16,992 bases of DNA. Origin: Candidatus Rifleibacteriota bacterium. Its GTDB lineage: Bacteria > Riflebacteria > Ozemobacteria > Ozemobacterales > Ozemobacteraceae. Location of the stretch: positions 1-16,992 of the forward strand of contig JAKQKW010000395.1 of the NCBI GenBank assembly GCA_029560455.1, read 5' to 3'. Made by a program: the position numbers and the translations under genes. Positions 6,484 to 13,966 of the stretch are shown here, one piece after another (position 1 is the first letter of the stretch; the number at the start of each line of letters is the position of its first letter). The notes under the pieces are model-generated. The model was not told the origin of the DNA and did not search any database. It saw only the letters and a list, made by a program, of their open reading frames with translations.

Positions 6484-6952
6484 AAAAAGCAATATCCGTC
6501 AGGAAGTTCAGGCAGTCGGCTTTTACATCGGTGAAGACGAATACGCCATCTATATTCACAAGGTGCGCGAAATCTACCCGATGACCGAGATCCGCAAAAT
6601 TCCGAAAGCGCCGCAGTTCGTCGAAGGGGTTATCAATCTGCGCGGGCAGATTATTCCGGTTATCGATCTGCGCAAGCGTTTCGACATGGCGCCCAACGAA
6701 AGCCGGCAGTCGGCCAAGATTCTTATCGTCGAACTTGAAAAGAATCAGGTTGGCATGATCGTTGACAACGTTTCAGAGGTCATGCGCTTTTACGTCGATG
6801 AGATCGAAAAAGCCCCGGCAATGTTCTCTGCCAGCATCGATTCTCAGTATATTCAGGGCGTTGCCAAGCTCGACAACAAACTGATCATTCTGCTCGACCT
6901 GGAAAAGCTCCTGTCTTTTGAAGAAAAGAGCGTTCTCAAGAGTTTCTCATAA
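6473..6952 (+). CDS. cheW: CheW-like chemotaxis adaptor
   Basis: A 159-residue CheW-domain protein. CheW joins the chemoreceptor cytoplasmic tip to the histidine kinase CheA. It has a strand opening VGFYIGEDEYAIYIHKVREI, the conserved segment GVINLRGQIIPVIDLRKRF (52-70), ILIVELEKNQVGMIVDNVSEVM, and a final IQGVAKLDNKLIILLDLEKLL. The ATG at 6473 has GGGGG 5 nt upstream and was preferred over a longer frame that lacks a ribosome-binding site. No cheA, receptor, cheY or cheR lies nearby, so this is an orphan CheW inside a run of envelope genes. Its partner must be elsewhere. It could serve a non-motility array. The next gene starts 1 nt after its stop. Confidence 0.93.
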   Translation: MAVKKSNIRQEVQAVGFYIGEDEYAIYIHKVREIYPMTEIRKIPKAPQFVEGVINLRGQIIPVIDLRKRFDMAPNESRQSAKILIVELEKNQVGMIVDNVSEVMRFYVDEIEKAPAMFSASIDSQYIQGVAKLDNKLIILLDLEKLLSFEEKSVLKSFS

Positions 6953-6953
6953 A

Positions 6954-7580
6954 ATGGCCCAGGAAACATCGGGAAAAAGCCGCGGCTGTATGCGGTCAAT
7001 ACTGCTCGGAATCGGCTGCGGGTGCGTTTACCCGGTAGCAATGCTTGTTATACTGCTTTTCCTCGGCTGGTTTTTTCTGGCTGATCCGGTCACAGAGTTT
7101 ATGGCACCGGTTACTCTGCCCGAATTCGCCGGGCCAGATCAGGAAGACTTCTGGCGCCTCCAGGAAAAACGTCTCGATTTGGAGAGTATCGCCACCCCGA
7201 CTCTGATTTTAAGACCGTCCGAATTCAACGCCTGGCTCAATGCCTGGCAGATTCCGCCGGCTGCCGGTTTCTGTCTGCAGCGGGCCCGTTTTGTACCGGG
7301 CAATGACTCTGGCACCTTCTATCTTATAGGTTCCGGCTATACGCTGCGCAGCATGGTCATTCAGGTTGAGCTTAAAAAGACTGAAAAGGGGCTCGAAGCT
7401 GGAGCAATCGGATTCAACCGGTGGCAGGTTCCGGCATCAGGCTGGGTTCGCCGGCAAAGCGAAAATATTATACGCAAAATTCTTTCGGCAGATAAAGACA
7501 GGCTGGCTCTAGATTATCTCAACGGACAGGCAGCTTTTTCGTTTGATGCAGAGACAATTACCCTGAGTGGTAGATTCTGA
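6954..7580 (+). CDS. Single-pass membrane protein of unknown function
   Basis: A 208-residue protein that I do not recognise. A short basic N-terminus (KSRGCMRS) precedes one long hydrophobic segment (about residues 16-43), so it is likely an anchored protein with the remainder outside the cytoplasm. The outer part contains TPTLILRPSEFNAWLNAW and alternating strand-like segments, vaguely like the YpmS/DUF2140 type of membrane-anchored protein; this is a weak resemblance. The ATG at 6954 lies 1 nt past the cheW stop with only a weak AAGAG upstream, so translation probably depends on cheW. An upstream TTG in the same frame (6918) is less likely. It precedes an exported M23 peptidase, which favours an envelope role. 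Confidence 0.7.
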   Translation: MAQETSGKSRGCMRSILLGIGCGCVYPVAMLVILLFLGWFFLADPVTEFMAPVTLPEFAGPDQEDFWRLQEKRLDLESIATPTLILRPSEFNAWLNAWQIPPAAGFCLQRARFVPGNDSGTFYLIGSGYTLRSMVIQVELKKTEKGLEAGAIGFNRWQVPASGWVRRQSENIIRKILSADKDRLALDYLNGQAAFSFDAETITLSGRF

Positions 7581-7608
7581 GCAGTTATCAGACGTAAGGG
7601 AGGGGAGC

Positions 7609-8736
7609 ATGAGGAAACGCTTACCGGGCATTGCGACTGCAATGCTGCTGTTCTCTGGCGCTTTATTCGGGCAGGCGGCCGATGTTGGCCAGGCAACCCT
7701 GCAGTATGACCTTTCAGAAGTCACTTCAACAGTAACTGACGATGCGACCCCCGGGGCGCAGCCGCAGACTGTACCGGTTCCCGGGTCTGGGCCGGCCACT
7801 GCTTCACAAACCAATCTCATCGAGATGCTGCTCGAAAAAATGGGCAAAAAAGAACAGAAAATTGTGCGCAGCGTGCTCGAAGCCGGTGTTCAAAACAAAG
7901 TTATAAATCTGCAGAAAATAGAAAAGCAGCTTGGCAAATTCAATGTTCCGGCGCTTATCGGCCTCTACTCTGATCTTCGCGCTCTTAAAATTTCCCGGCT
8001 CGACTTCAAAAGAATCGAAAACATAAAATCGACACTGACGCAGATCGACGCGGCCATAAAGAAAGCCGACATTAAAAGCTCTGAATTCGGCAATCTGTCA
8101 TTTTTTGCCGGCATGGCCCGTGACCGGCTTGCAACCGTCGCTGAATCAGAGACCGAAAAAACCCAGCTGCGCGCTGCAGCTATCGAAAATTATTCGGCAA
8201 CGATAAATGCTCTTGCTGATGATAAAAACGTCGCCGCCCAGGAAAAGCTGGCCGACTCACAGGAACGCCTTGAGACCCTTAGTCAGCCTTTTGGGCAGCT
8301 GGTTCCGGTTGAGCCGGCGAAAGGCAAAAGCAAAGCTGTTATAACCTCTGATTATGGTACTCGCATTCACCCGGTCAAAAAGACAAAGCGCTTCCACACC
8401 GGGGTCGACCTTGCCGGCTGGAAATGCAACGGCTGGAAAGTCATGGCGATTGGCCCGGGGCGCGTCGTAAAAAGCGGCTGGGAATCAGGTTATGGTTATT
8501 CTGTCGTAGTTTCGCACGAAATTGACGGGCGCATGCTGTTTACCCGTTACGCGCATCTGCAGAAAAAAAGCCGTTTGCCGGTCGGCAGGCTTGTTAAATC
8601 AGGCGATCTGCTTGGCTATTGCAACAATACCGGGGTCTCGACCGGTGCGCATCTGCACTTTGAAGTCAGAGAGACCTCTGCCAGCGGTGAAACCCTTGAC
8701 CCCAAAGGTTTTCTGCCGCCGGTCGACAATCTTTGA
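7609..8736 (+). CDS. Secreted M23-family metallopeptidase
   Basis: A 375-residue protein with a clear signal peptide (residues 1-23, cleavage near GQA-A). A proline- and glycine-rich linker and a long charged helical, probably coiled-coil, region (about 65-230) follow. A C-terminal LytM/M23 domain (about 240-370) completes it. The zinc site is complete: His263 and Asp267 in HTGVD, and His350 in HLHFE, with the catalytic-type His316 (YAHL) and His348. M23 enzymes cut peptide cross-links in peptidoglycan, and a coiled coil followed by M23 is also the layout of the EnvC/NlpD division regulators. Those lack complete zinc sites, so this protein should be active. GGGAGGGG stands just before the ATG. 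It lies 28 nt after the membrane protein gene. Confidence 0.92.
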   Translation: MRKRLPGIATAMLLFSGALFGQAADVGQATLQYDLSEVTSTVTDDATPGAQPQTVPVPGSGPATASQTNLIEMLLEKMGKKEQKIVRSVLEAGVQNKVINLQKIEKQLGKFNVPALIGLYSDLRALKISRLDFKRIENIKSTLTQIDAAIKKADIKSSEFGNLSFFAGMARDRLATVAESETEKTQLRAAAIENYSATINALADDKNVAAQEKLADSQERLETLSQPFGQLVPVEPAKGKSKAVITSDYGTRIHPVKKTKRFHTGVDLAGWKCNGWKVMAIGPGRVVKSGWESGYGYSVVVSHEIDGRMLFTRYAHLQKKSRLPVGRLVKSGDLLGYCNNTGVSTGAHLHFEVRETSASGETLDPKGFLPPVDNL

Positions 8737-8747
8737 GGATATCAGTC

Positions 8748-9815
8748 ATGATTTATAAGATTTTTTGCTTTCGGTGCCGTATAATAATGGCTCTCTGCCT
8801 GATTGGTATTTTGCTTGGCGGTTTTCAGGCTGCAGCCCAGCTTGACCCGAACAACCCGCCAACCGACGATCTGGATTACGAAGAATTTCAGAAAAAAGTG
8901 GCGGCAATGCTGCCGGCTCAGCCGGATCTGTTACAGTTTTCAACGATTTATTGTTTTCCATTTGCGCCCTGGCCGGAAGGCATAGGGCAGGCGGGCGCCA
9001 GCTTTGAGGAGGCGTTTCGCGGTTATTCGCTCAAGGTCGACCAGGAAAGAATTCTGCTGCTTGACCGTTCAGGCCGCACGGTTTTTTCCTGCGACGGGCG
9101 CACAAAAAATCAGAAGATGGTGGCGACCGACCACCAGAAGGGCAACCTGCAGTTCGATGATTTTGCGATGCTGCGTGAAAACCGACTGGCGGTTGCCGAT
9201 AATTCGCGCAATGAGCTGCTGATATTTGCCGGTAACCGTCTCGAAAAAAGGCTCGGGTTCGATGGTGACCGCATCCTTTTCAGGCACATCGACTTTGTTG
9301 AACCTGACCGGTTGGGCATGAATCTGGTTCTTTTCGATTCGGGCCGCAACCGCACCTTTGTTTTCGGCCACCAGGGCAATCTGGCCTGGGAAACGGAAGG
9401 CAAAGTCGAGCCCTGCTTTTATGGCAATTCCCTGATCAGGCTTGAAAAAGGTGATAAAAACCTTCAGATACAGCGGCTCAGCGATATTACCCGCACCCCC
9501 GTCGCCATTGCCGATTATACCTGCGATTCAGACAATATCATTCTCGATGCCTGGCTGGCCGGAACTTTTGCCGGGCATCTGGCAGTGGTTGTCTATGAAG
9601 GGCGGGGCGACGAGGATCACCCTGATTATGCCCGCCTGCTTCTGATCAAAGACGGCAAAATGACGATTCAGCGCTTCATGCCGAATCTGGACTTTCGTCT
9701 GCCGCTGCTGACCCCTTACCGTCTGTTGTTTGACCGCAGTGGTGCACGTCTGGTTACCGCCAGACTGTCGCCGCAGGGAATCGAAATTATTGGCGCCCCC
9801 GTCAGCCTCAAATAG
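8748..9815 (+). CDS. Secreted protein, possibly beta-propeller
   Basis: A 355-residue protein with an N-terminal signal-like segment (IIMALCLIGILLGGFQAAA, about residues 12-30). The rest is strand-rich, with repeated patterns of the form ILLLDRSGRTVFSCDG, RLAVADNSRNELLIFAG, NLVLFDSGRNRTFVFGHQG and RLLFDRSGARLVTA. This spacing of short strands ending in D-x-G-x turns resembles an NHL- or WD-like propeller, but I recognise no named family. The start chosen has TGAGGA 8 nt upstream, overlapping the stop of the M23 gene. Being coupled to the peptidase, it may be its partner or sensor; that is inference. The gene ends 14 nt before the opposite-strand gene. Confidence 0.72.
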   Translation: MIYKIFCFRCRIIMALCLIGILLGGFQAAAQLDPNNPPTDDLDYEEFQKKVAAMLPAQPDLLQFSTIYCFPFAPWPEGIGQAGASFEEAFRGYSLKVDQERILLLDRSGRTVFSCDGRTKNQKMVATDHQKGNLQFDDFAMLRENRLAVADNSRNELLIFAGNRLEKRLGFDGDRILFRHIDFVEPDRLGMNLVLFDSGRNRTFVFGHQGNLAWETEGKVEPCFYGNSLIRLEKGDKNLQIQRLSDITRTPVAIADYTCDSDNIILDAWLAGTFAGHLAVVVYEGRGDEDHPDYARLLLIKDGKMTIQRFMPNLDFRLPLLTPYRLLFDRSGARLVTARLSPQGIEIIGAPVSLK

Positions 9816-9829
9816 ACCACACAGCCAGC

Positions 9830-10846
9830 TCAGGGAAGCATTTCAAGCAATCGGTCGCCCGTCTGCAGATAAACAGGGCAATGCTGCATGTGCCCGATCA
9901 GATTGAGCAGTTCTGCAGGTTGCCAGGCACGCAGATCAACCGGAGCATGCGCCGGGCCACCGGTCAGATAACCGGCAACCGGAAACGGTCCGGGGAGATG
10001 TGAATCGACGATAAATTCACAGAAGCCAGGCTGCAGGTTCACCTGTCTGGCCGGGTTGCCGCCGATGCACGCCGGAAACTCGCGCGCTGGCAGACCGTGC
10101 ATGGCGCCGAGATCAACCTGATAAAGCTGATAATCACGGCCTGACCGCACCGGAAAAGCCCAGAACCCTGTTTCAATAGGGAAACATGAGTTGCCGGCAG
10201 TGTCGAGACCGAGAACTTCGGTGCTGATAAACGGCCGATATTCGGCATAATCGCTGTTGATAAGCGAAAGGGGCACCACCAGCTGGCTGTGAGAAGACTC
10301 AAGTCGGCGCAGATGCCGGCGTAAAGTAAAAACTTCGCTGCTTTCGGGCTGGCGAAGAAGAAAAAAACCTTCGATATCGATCATCGGAATATTTGCCAAC
10401 TGCTCGCAGATTGTGTCGAGACCCCAGTCGCCGGCGCCAAATTCGCCTGAACGGGCACGGGCCCGCAACAGAAACGGCAGGCGCCGGTCATGTATCTGTG
10501 CCATGTTCGACAGGTTAAGACAGTCGGCAAACGAACCCAGCACCGGCAGCAGACCTTCTCGCGCATAACCAGTCTCGGCCGGGCGGTAGCCTGGGCGCAA
10601 AATTCGCTGCAGAGATGGCGAAACATTGAGAAGAAAAGTTGGCGAAAAACTTAAAACGCCTGTCATGCCGTGTCTGATCAGGTCATCTTCAAGGTGCGGC
10701 CAGAGTTTCTGCAGAAAAGGCAGACTGACGTCCAGCAGGGGCGCCTTTACAAGGCTGGCGGAAATATTGGTCAGCAGCGTGTCGTAATCGACCCTGAGCC
10801 AGCAGGGGTAAGCTCTGGATGCAATAAAGTCAGCTGCCCGGTTCAT
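9830..10846 (-). CDS. Alanine-racemase-like protein, catalytic residues absent
   Basis: A 338-residue protein whose segments match, in order, the alanine racemase fold. The first strand is CWLRVDYDTLLTNI (like TWAEVDLDAIYDN). YRPFISTEVLGL (203-214) sits where racemases have VRFGIAMYGL, keeping Arg204, with NS (197-198) before it. ACIGGNPARQVNL and LPGPFPV (284-290) are like VLVDGQKAPIVGR and LPGPLPV. The residue in place of the PLP-binding lysine (VVKANAYGHG) is Ser41 (DVSLPF), and in place of the catalytic tyrosine (GYADG) it is Ala248 (LGAMHG). I infer a racemase-fold pseudoenzyme, since both catalytic residues are missing in one intact frame. This is a by-eye alignment from memory. The ATG at 10846 sits within the last 17 bases of the DUF4126-PlsC gene, so it is co-expressed with it. 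No strong Shine-Dalgarno sequence is present. Confidence 0.6.
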   Translation of the reverse strand: MNRAADFIASRAYPCWLRVDYDTLLTNISASLVKAPLLDVSLPFLQKLWPHLEDDLIRHGMTGVLSFSPTFLLNVSPSLQRILRPGYRPAETGYAREGLLPVLGSFADCLNLSNMAQIHDRRLPFLLRARARSGEFGAGDWGLDTICEQLANIPMIDIEGFFLLRQPESSEVFTLRRHLRRLESSHSQLVVPLSLINSDYAEYRPFISTEVLGLDTAGNSCFPIETGFWAFPVRSGRDYQLYQVDLGAMHGLPAREFPACIGGNPARQVNLQPGFCEFIVDSHLPGPFPVAGYLTGGPAHAPVDLRAWQPAELLNLIGHMQHCPVYLQTGDRLLEMLP

Positions 10847-12098
10847 CGATGACCGGCTCAGCGTCAGCTTTCAGGCTGGCATAATCGCGTACGTCATAAC
10901 CCATGACCTCGCTGCCCTTGTCACAGATTCTCTGATAAAGCATTTCAAGAATCTGTTCCTCGTCTTTGCCTGCTTCCAGTTCAGCTTTGGTATCGATGGG
11001 TTCGAGAATATGCACCGACATTTTTGCCGGCCGCGGAAAAAAAGTTCCGGGCGGCGTCAGCAGGTGTGAGTTGGCAATGTAGGCAGGCACGATCGGCAGT
11101 TTCTTTTTCAGAGCGAACTTAATGGCGCCGGCCTTGAATTTGCCAACCTTACCCTCACGGTTACGGGTACCTTCAGGAAACAGGCCAAGTCTTTGCCCGT
11201 CATTGACCAGTTTCATGGCAGTTTTTATGGCATGGGCATCGACTTTGGAGCGGTCGACCGGAAAACAGAGAACCTTGCGCAGATAAAATCCCTTGAAGGG
11301 ATTGTCGAATGCCTCTTTTTTAACCATGATAAACAGTGGTACCCTGACGGCGCTGGCCATGATGAAGCCATCCCAGATCGAGGCGTGGTTGGCGACGGTG
11401 ACAAATTGTTCGTTGGTCGGCACCAGTTCGTAATTATAAATTTTCATGCCGTTATAAATTCTGAAAAACCAGCGACTGAAAGCCTGAGAAATGTCAAACC
11501 AGATAAACGACGGCGTAGTTTCGGCAATTTTTCCTTCATTGCCGCCCCTGGAACCGGTGATGTAACGAATACAGCGAAAAACCAGGTAAGCCAGCAGAAT
11601 GATGGCAAGCCAGGGCAGCACAATTGCCATTATTGTTCCGATGAAGGTCACGATATCTTCAAGCACGCCGATCAGCGGGTTGGCAATGCCGCCGGTGCTG
11701 ACGGTAGATGCGGCCCGCAGCCCGGTTTTGCCGGCGTGCACCGACAGAGTGGCAGTCTGTGCGAAAACCATGGCAACCAGAAGGTAGAACCAGTGGCTGC
11801 CGCCGGGAATCAGGGCAAAGGTCAGAATTGCCGAAAAGGCAATTTTGGCGGGCAGTTCAAGCCAGTCAAGGATATTGTCGATCACTGGAAATTTGTCGGC
11901 GAGAAATTCAGCGAGAGCGGCAACGCCAAGCGCTATCAAAACCGGGTCTGTGGCGAGAAAAGCAAAGCTCTCGTTAATTTTAACCATATCGGGAAAAAAC
12001 CGATAAAGAACCCCGAGTATAAGAGGGGGCATAAAAGCTCTGAATCCGGTCATAGCCGAAAGGCTCAAACCGGTGAATACAGGAAACAGGTATTCCAT
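10830..12098 (-). CDS. DUF4126-PlsC fusion: membrane domain plus acyltransferase
   Basis: A 422-residue protein of two parts. Residues 1-180 are highly hydrophobic with glycines (FTGLSLSAMTGFRAFMPPL, LAEFLADKFPVIDNILDWLELPAK, GKTGLRAASTVSTGGIANPL), matching the DUF4126 membrane family. Residues 230-400 are a 1-acylglycerol-3-phosphate acyltransferase domain: NHASIWD (His238 and Asp243, the HX4D active site), KVLCFPVDRS, FPEGTRN (307-313) and LPIVPAYI. PlsC domains acylate lysophosphatidic acid to make phosphatidic acid. The DUF4126 function is unknown. A fused version places acyl transfer next to a multi-pass membrane domain. Both domains look intact. A promoter stands 40 nt upstream. It overlaps the start of the racemase-like gene. 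Confidence 0.9.
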   Translation of the reverse strand: MEYLFPVFTGLSLSAMTGFRAFMPPLILGVLYRFFPDMVKINESFAFLATDPVLIALGVAALAEFLADKFPVIDNILDWLELPAKIAFSAILTFALIPGGSHWFYLLVAMVFAQTATLSVHAGKTGLRAASTVSTGGIANPLIGVLEDIVTFIGTIMAIVLPWLAIILLAYLVFRCIRYITGSRGGNEGKIAETTPSFIWFDISQAFSRWFFRIYNGMKIYNYELVPTNEQFVTVANHASIWDGFIMASAVRVPLFIMVKKEAFDNPFKGFYLRKVLCFPVDRSKVDAHAIKTAMKLVNDGQRLGLFPEGTRNREGKVGKFKAGAIKFALKKKLPIVPAYIANSHLLTPPGTFFPRPAKMSVHILEPIDTKAELEAGKDEEQILEMLYQRICDKGSEVMGYDVRDYASLKADAEPVIDEPGS

Positions 12099-12137
12099 GG
12101 CTTTTCTCTTTTCCTTGTCAGTCTATTCTGAGATGGC

Positions 12138-12166
12138 AGTATATTACATATTTGCCAAGGTTTCAA
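12138..12166 (-). promoter_or_regulatory. Putative promoter of the DUF4126-PlsC gene
   Basis: TTGAAA (12166-12161) and TATACT (12143-12138) on the minus strand have an exact 17-nt spacer. The expected start near 12131 leaves about 33 nt before the ATG at 12098. The spacer contains CTTGGCAAAT, the same sequence found at the 3665 promoter. Confidence 0.6.
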
Positions 12167-12190
12167 ACAACCCATGAGATTTTTTAGCCG

Positions 12191-12685
12191 CTACCTTCTG
12201 CGCAGGAGGCGGCGCAGGTCGGCAAATTCGCCGGCAATCGAAAAATCGCGTTCTTCGTTTTTGGGGCCATCGGCCAGCTCATGCATCAGTGAAAGTCTCT
12301 TTTGCAGCCACCGTCGCAGTTGTGGCAGTTCAGCCATGCCGACCTCATATTCAAGCGGCGCAATGGCAGCGGCATAATCGCGGTTTTTTCTCGCGAGCAG
12401 ATACAGGCAGAGGTGGTAATAATCTTCCTGCAGCAGCGATTCGCGACCAAGGGCGACAAGAGTCATCTGCAGCTGCTGCCCGGCCCGCTGTGCAAAATCG
12501 ACCGTTGCCGGGCCGGTTGCCGGATCAAGCTGAATATCTGATTCAAGACGGTTCAAAGTAATATTAACCGCCTGTTCAAGAGTTTTCAGCTGGCTGAAAA
12601 CAGACTCGGCGCTGGCCGGGTGATTGAATAAAAATAGCAGCAGCAGCGCAAAAGAGGCCATAAATTTCTGATATCTGGTTAGCAT
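12191..12685 (-). CDS. Putative exported protein of unknown function
   Basis: A 164-residue protein that I do not recognise. With the ATG at 12685 it begins MLTRYQKF and continues into a hydrophobic core, FALLLLFLFNHPASA, which fits a signal peptide with cleavage after ASA. The mature part is helical (LKTLEQAVNITLNRLESDI and later LCLYLLARKNRDYAAAIAPLE), ends in LRRLLRRR, and has no enzyme motif. The frame is open to a TTG at 12721, but that TTG is the first triplet of a TTGACA promoter box, so it is rejected. An ATG at 12661 would lose the basic n-region. The predicted transcript start is close to 12685, so the mRNA may be leaderless. The 92 nt between this gene and the PlsC-fusion gene hold only that gene's promoter. 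Confidence 0.62.
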   Translation of the reverse strand: MLTRYQKFMASFALLLLFLFNHPASAESVFSQLKTLEQAVNITLNRLESDIQLDPATGPATVDFAQRAGQQLQMTLVALGRESLLQEDYYHLCLYLLARKNRDYAAAIAPLEYEVGMAELPQLRRWLQKRLSLMHELADGPKNEERDFSIAGEFADLRRLLRRR

Positions 12686-12691
12686 CAGGCT

Positions 12692-12721
12692 CATATACAG
12701 CAGAATTTGCAGGGTTGTCAA
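12692..12721 (-). promoter_or_regulatory. Putative promoter for the 12685 gene
   Basis: TTGACA (12721-12716, perfect consensus) with TATATG (12697-12692) 18 nt away, or GTATAT at 17 nt, on the minus strand. The expected start falls at about 12684-12686, next to the ATG. Confidence 0.5.
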
Positions 12722-12743
12722 ATCGGCGGCTTTTGATTAGAAT
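12715..12743 (+). promoter_or_regulatory. Putative promoter for the ATP-grasp gene
   Basis: TTGTCA (12715-12720) and TAGAAT (12738-12743), five of six matches each, are separated by exactly 17 nt. The leader of about 50 nt contains CTGCC-TTTTCT-GGCAG (12754-12769), a small hairpin of unclear role. Confidence 0.65.
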
Positions 12744-12799
12744 TGAAACTGCTCTGCCTTTTCTGGCAGCCCGCACCAAATAAAGAACAGGAAACACGC

Positions 12800-13963
12800 A
12801 TGAATCTGATATATCTGTCGCCGCACTTTCCGCCAAACTTCATCAATTTCGTGGTTGGCCTCGCCAATCGCGGCATCAGGGTTCTGGGTATCGCCGAAGA
12901 GCACCCTGACAATCTCGAAGAACGGCTGAAAAATTCTCTTGCCGACTACTATCGCGTCGATAACCTCGAAGATTATGAACAGGTGTACAGAGCTGCGGCT
13001 TTTCTTATTTTCAGACATGGCCGTGTAAGCCGTGTTGAATCACACAATGAACACTGGATGATGCACGAAGCGCGACTGCGCGAAGATTTCAACATCATCG
13101 GCCCGGATGTTGCACAGACACTCAAGATCAAACGCAAGTCAGAAATGAAGAAGATTTTCAAAACCTGCAAAGCCCCGGTTGTCGACGGCGAATTGATCGA
13201 AAGTGAAAAGAGCCTGAAGGCTTTCATCAAAAAGCACGGTTACCCGGTTTTTGCCAAGCCTGATGTCGGCGTTGGCGCCATGGCCGCCTTTAAAATCGAC
13301 AACGACGACGATCTGGCTATGTTCTGGAGCCGAAAACCGGCTGGCGACTATTTTGTCGAACCCTTTATCGACGGTGAGTTGATGACCTTTGACGGCATCG
13401 CCGACCAGGACGGCGAAATCGTATTTTATTCGTCGCTGCGCTCGATCAACGGCGCTTACGACCTCGTCGCCTACAATCAGGATCTCAGCTTCTACATCGT
13501 GCGCGACATACCCGAAGATGCGGTAGAAATCGGCCAGAAGATCGTTAAAGATTTCGATATCCGCGCCAAGTTTTTCCACCTCGAATTTCTGCGTCGCCGC
13601 ACTGACGGCAAACTGTTCGTTCTCGAAATGAACTGCCGCCCCCCCGGAGGCTACAGCGTCGATCTGATGAACTATTCAGCTGACGTCAACGTCTACCAGG
13701 AATGGGCGAACATCATCGCCGACAACCGTTTTCATGCAAAAATAGAGCGAAAATACAACGCCGCCCACATCGCCCGCAAAGTCGGCAAGAACTATCTTCA
13801 CAGCGTCGAAGAGATTTTTGCCCGCTTTGGCCCGAAAATCGCAGCTCACACACCAGTGCCGCTGGTTTTCTCTGAAGTTATGGGTAATGAGGCTTTTCTC
13901 GTGCGTTCCCCCGAGGTTAACGACATCTTCGACATGATTCATTTCATTCAGGCGACGGTCTGA
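12800..13963 (+). CDS. ATP-grasp carboxylate-amine/thiol ligase-like protein
   Basis: A 387-residue protein of the ATP-grasp superfamily, which joins a carboxylate to an amine or thiol through an acyl-phosphate. After a Rossmann-like preATP part (MNLIYLSPHFPPNFINFVVGLANRG), the ATP-grasp core shows YPVFAKPDVGVGA (Lys153), DYFVEPFIDGE (Glu187), FHLEF (259-263) and FVLEMNCRPPGGY (273-285), where the acidic and Asn residues bind Mg-ATP. The middle region with GPDVAQTLKIKRKSEMK is typical of peptide and amino-acid ligases. No substrate can be deduced. The chosen ATG has AGGAAA upstream and a near-consensus promoter. It runs 3 nt into the glycosyltransferase, so both probably build or decorate the same product. 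Confidence 0.85.
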   Translation: MNLIYLSPHFPPNFINFVVGLANRGIRVLGIAEEHPDNLEERLKNSLADYYRVDNLEDYEQVYRAAAFLIFRHGRVSRVESHNEHWMMHEARLREDFNIIGPDVAQTLKIKRKSEMKKIFKTCKAPVVDGELIESEKSLKAFIKKHGYPVFAKPDVGVGAMAAFKIDNDDDLAMFWSRKPAGDYFVEPFIDGELMTFDGIADQDGEIVFYSSLRSINGAYDLVAYNQDLSFYIVRDIPEDAVEIGQKIVKDFDIRAKFFHLEFLRRRTDGKLFVLEMNCRPPGGYSVDLMNYSADVNVYQEWANIIADNRFHAKIERKYNAAHIARKVGKNYLHSVEEIFARFGPKIAAHTPVPLVFSEVMGNEAFLVRSPEVNDIFDMIHFIQATV

Positions 13964-13966
13964 GTT

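Noticed and set aside
11193..12131. A 312-codon plus-strand open frame
   Set aside because: It lies antisense over the whole DUF4126-PlsC gene, which has clear family motifs. Its translation shows no recognisable domain and it has no ribosome-binding site.
12743..12799. Longer N-terminus for the ATP-grasp protein
   Set aside because: It would begin at the last base of the -10 box. The ATG at 12800 has a ribosome-binding site and starts directly on the first strand of the fold.
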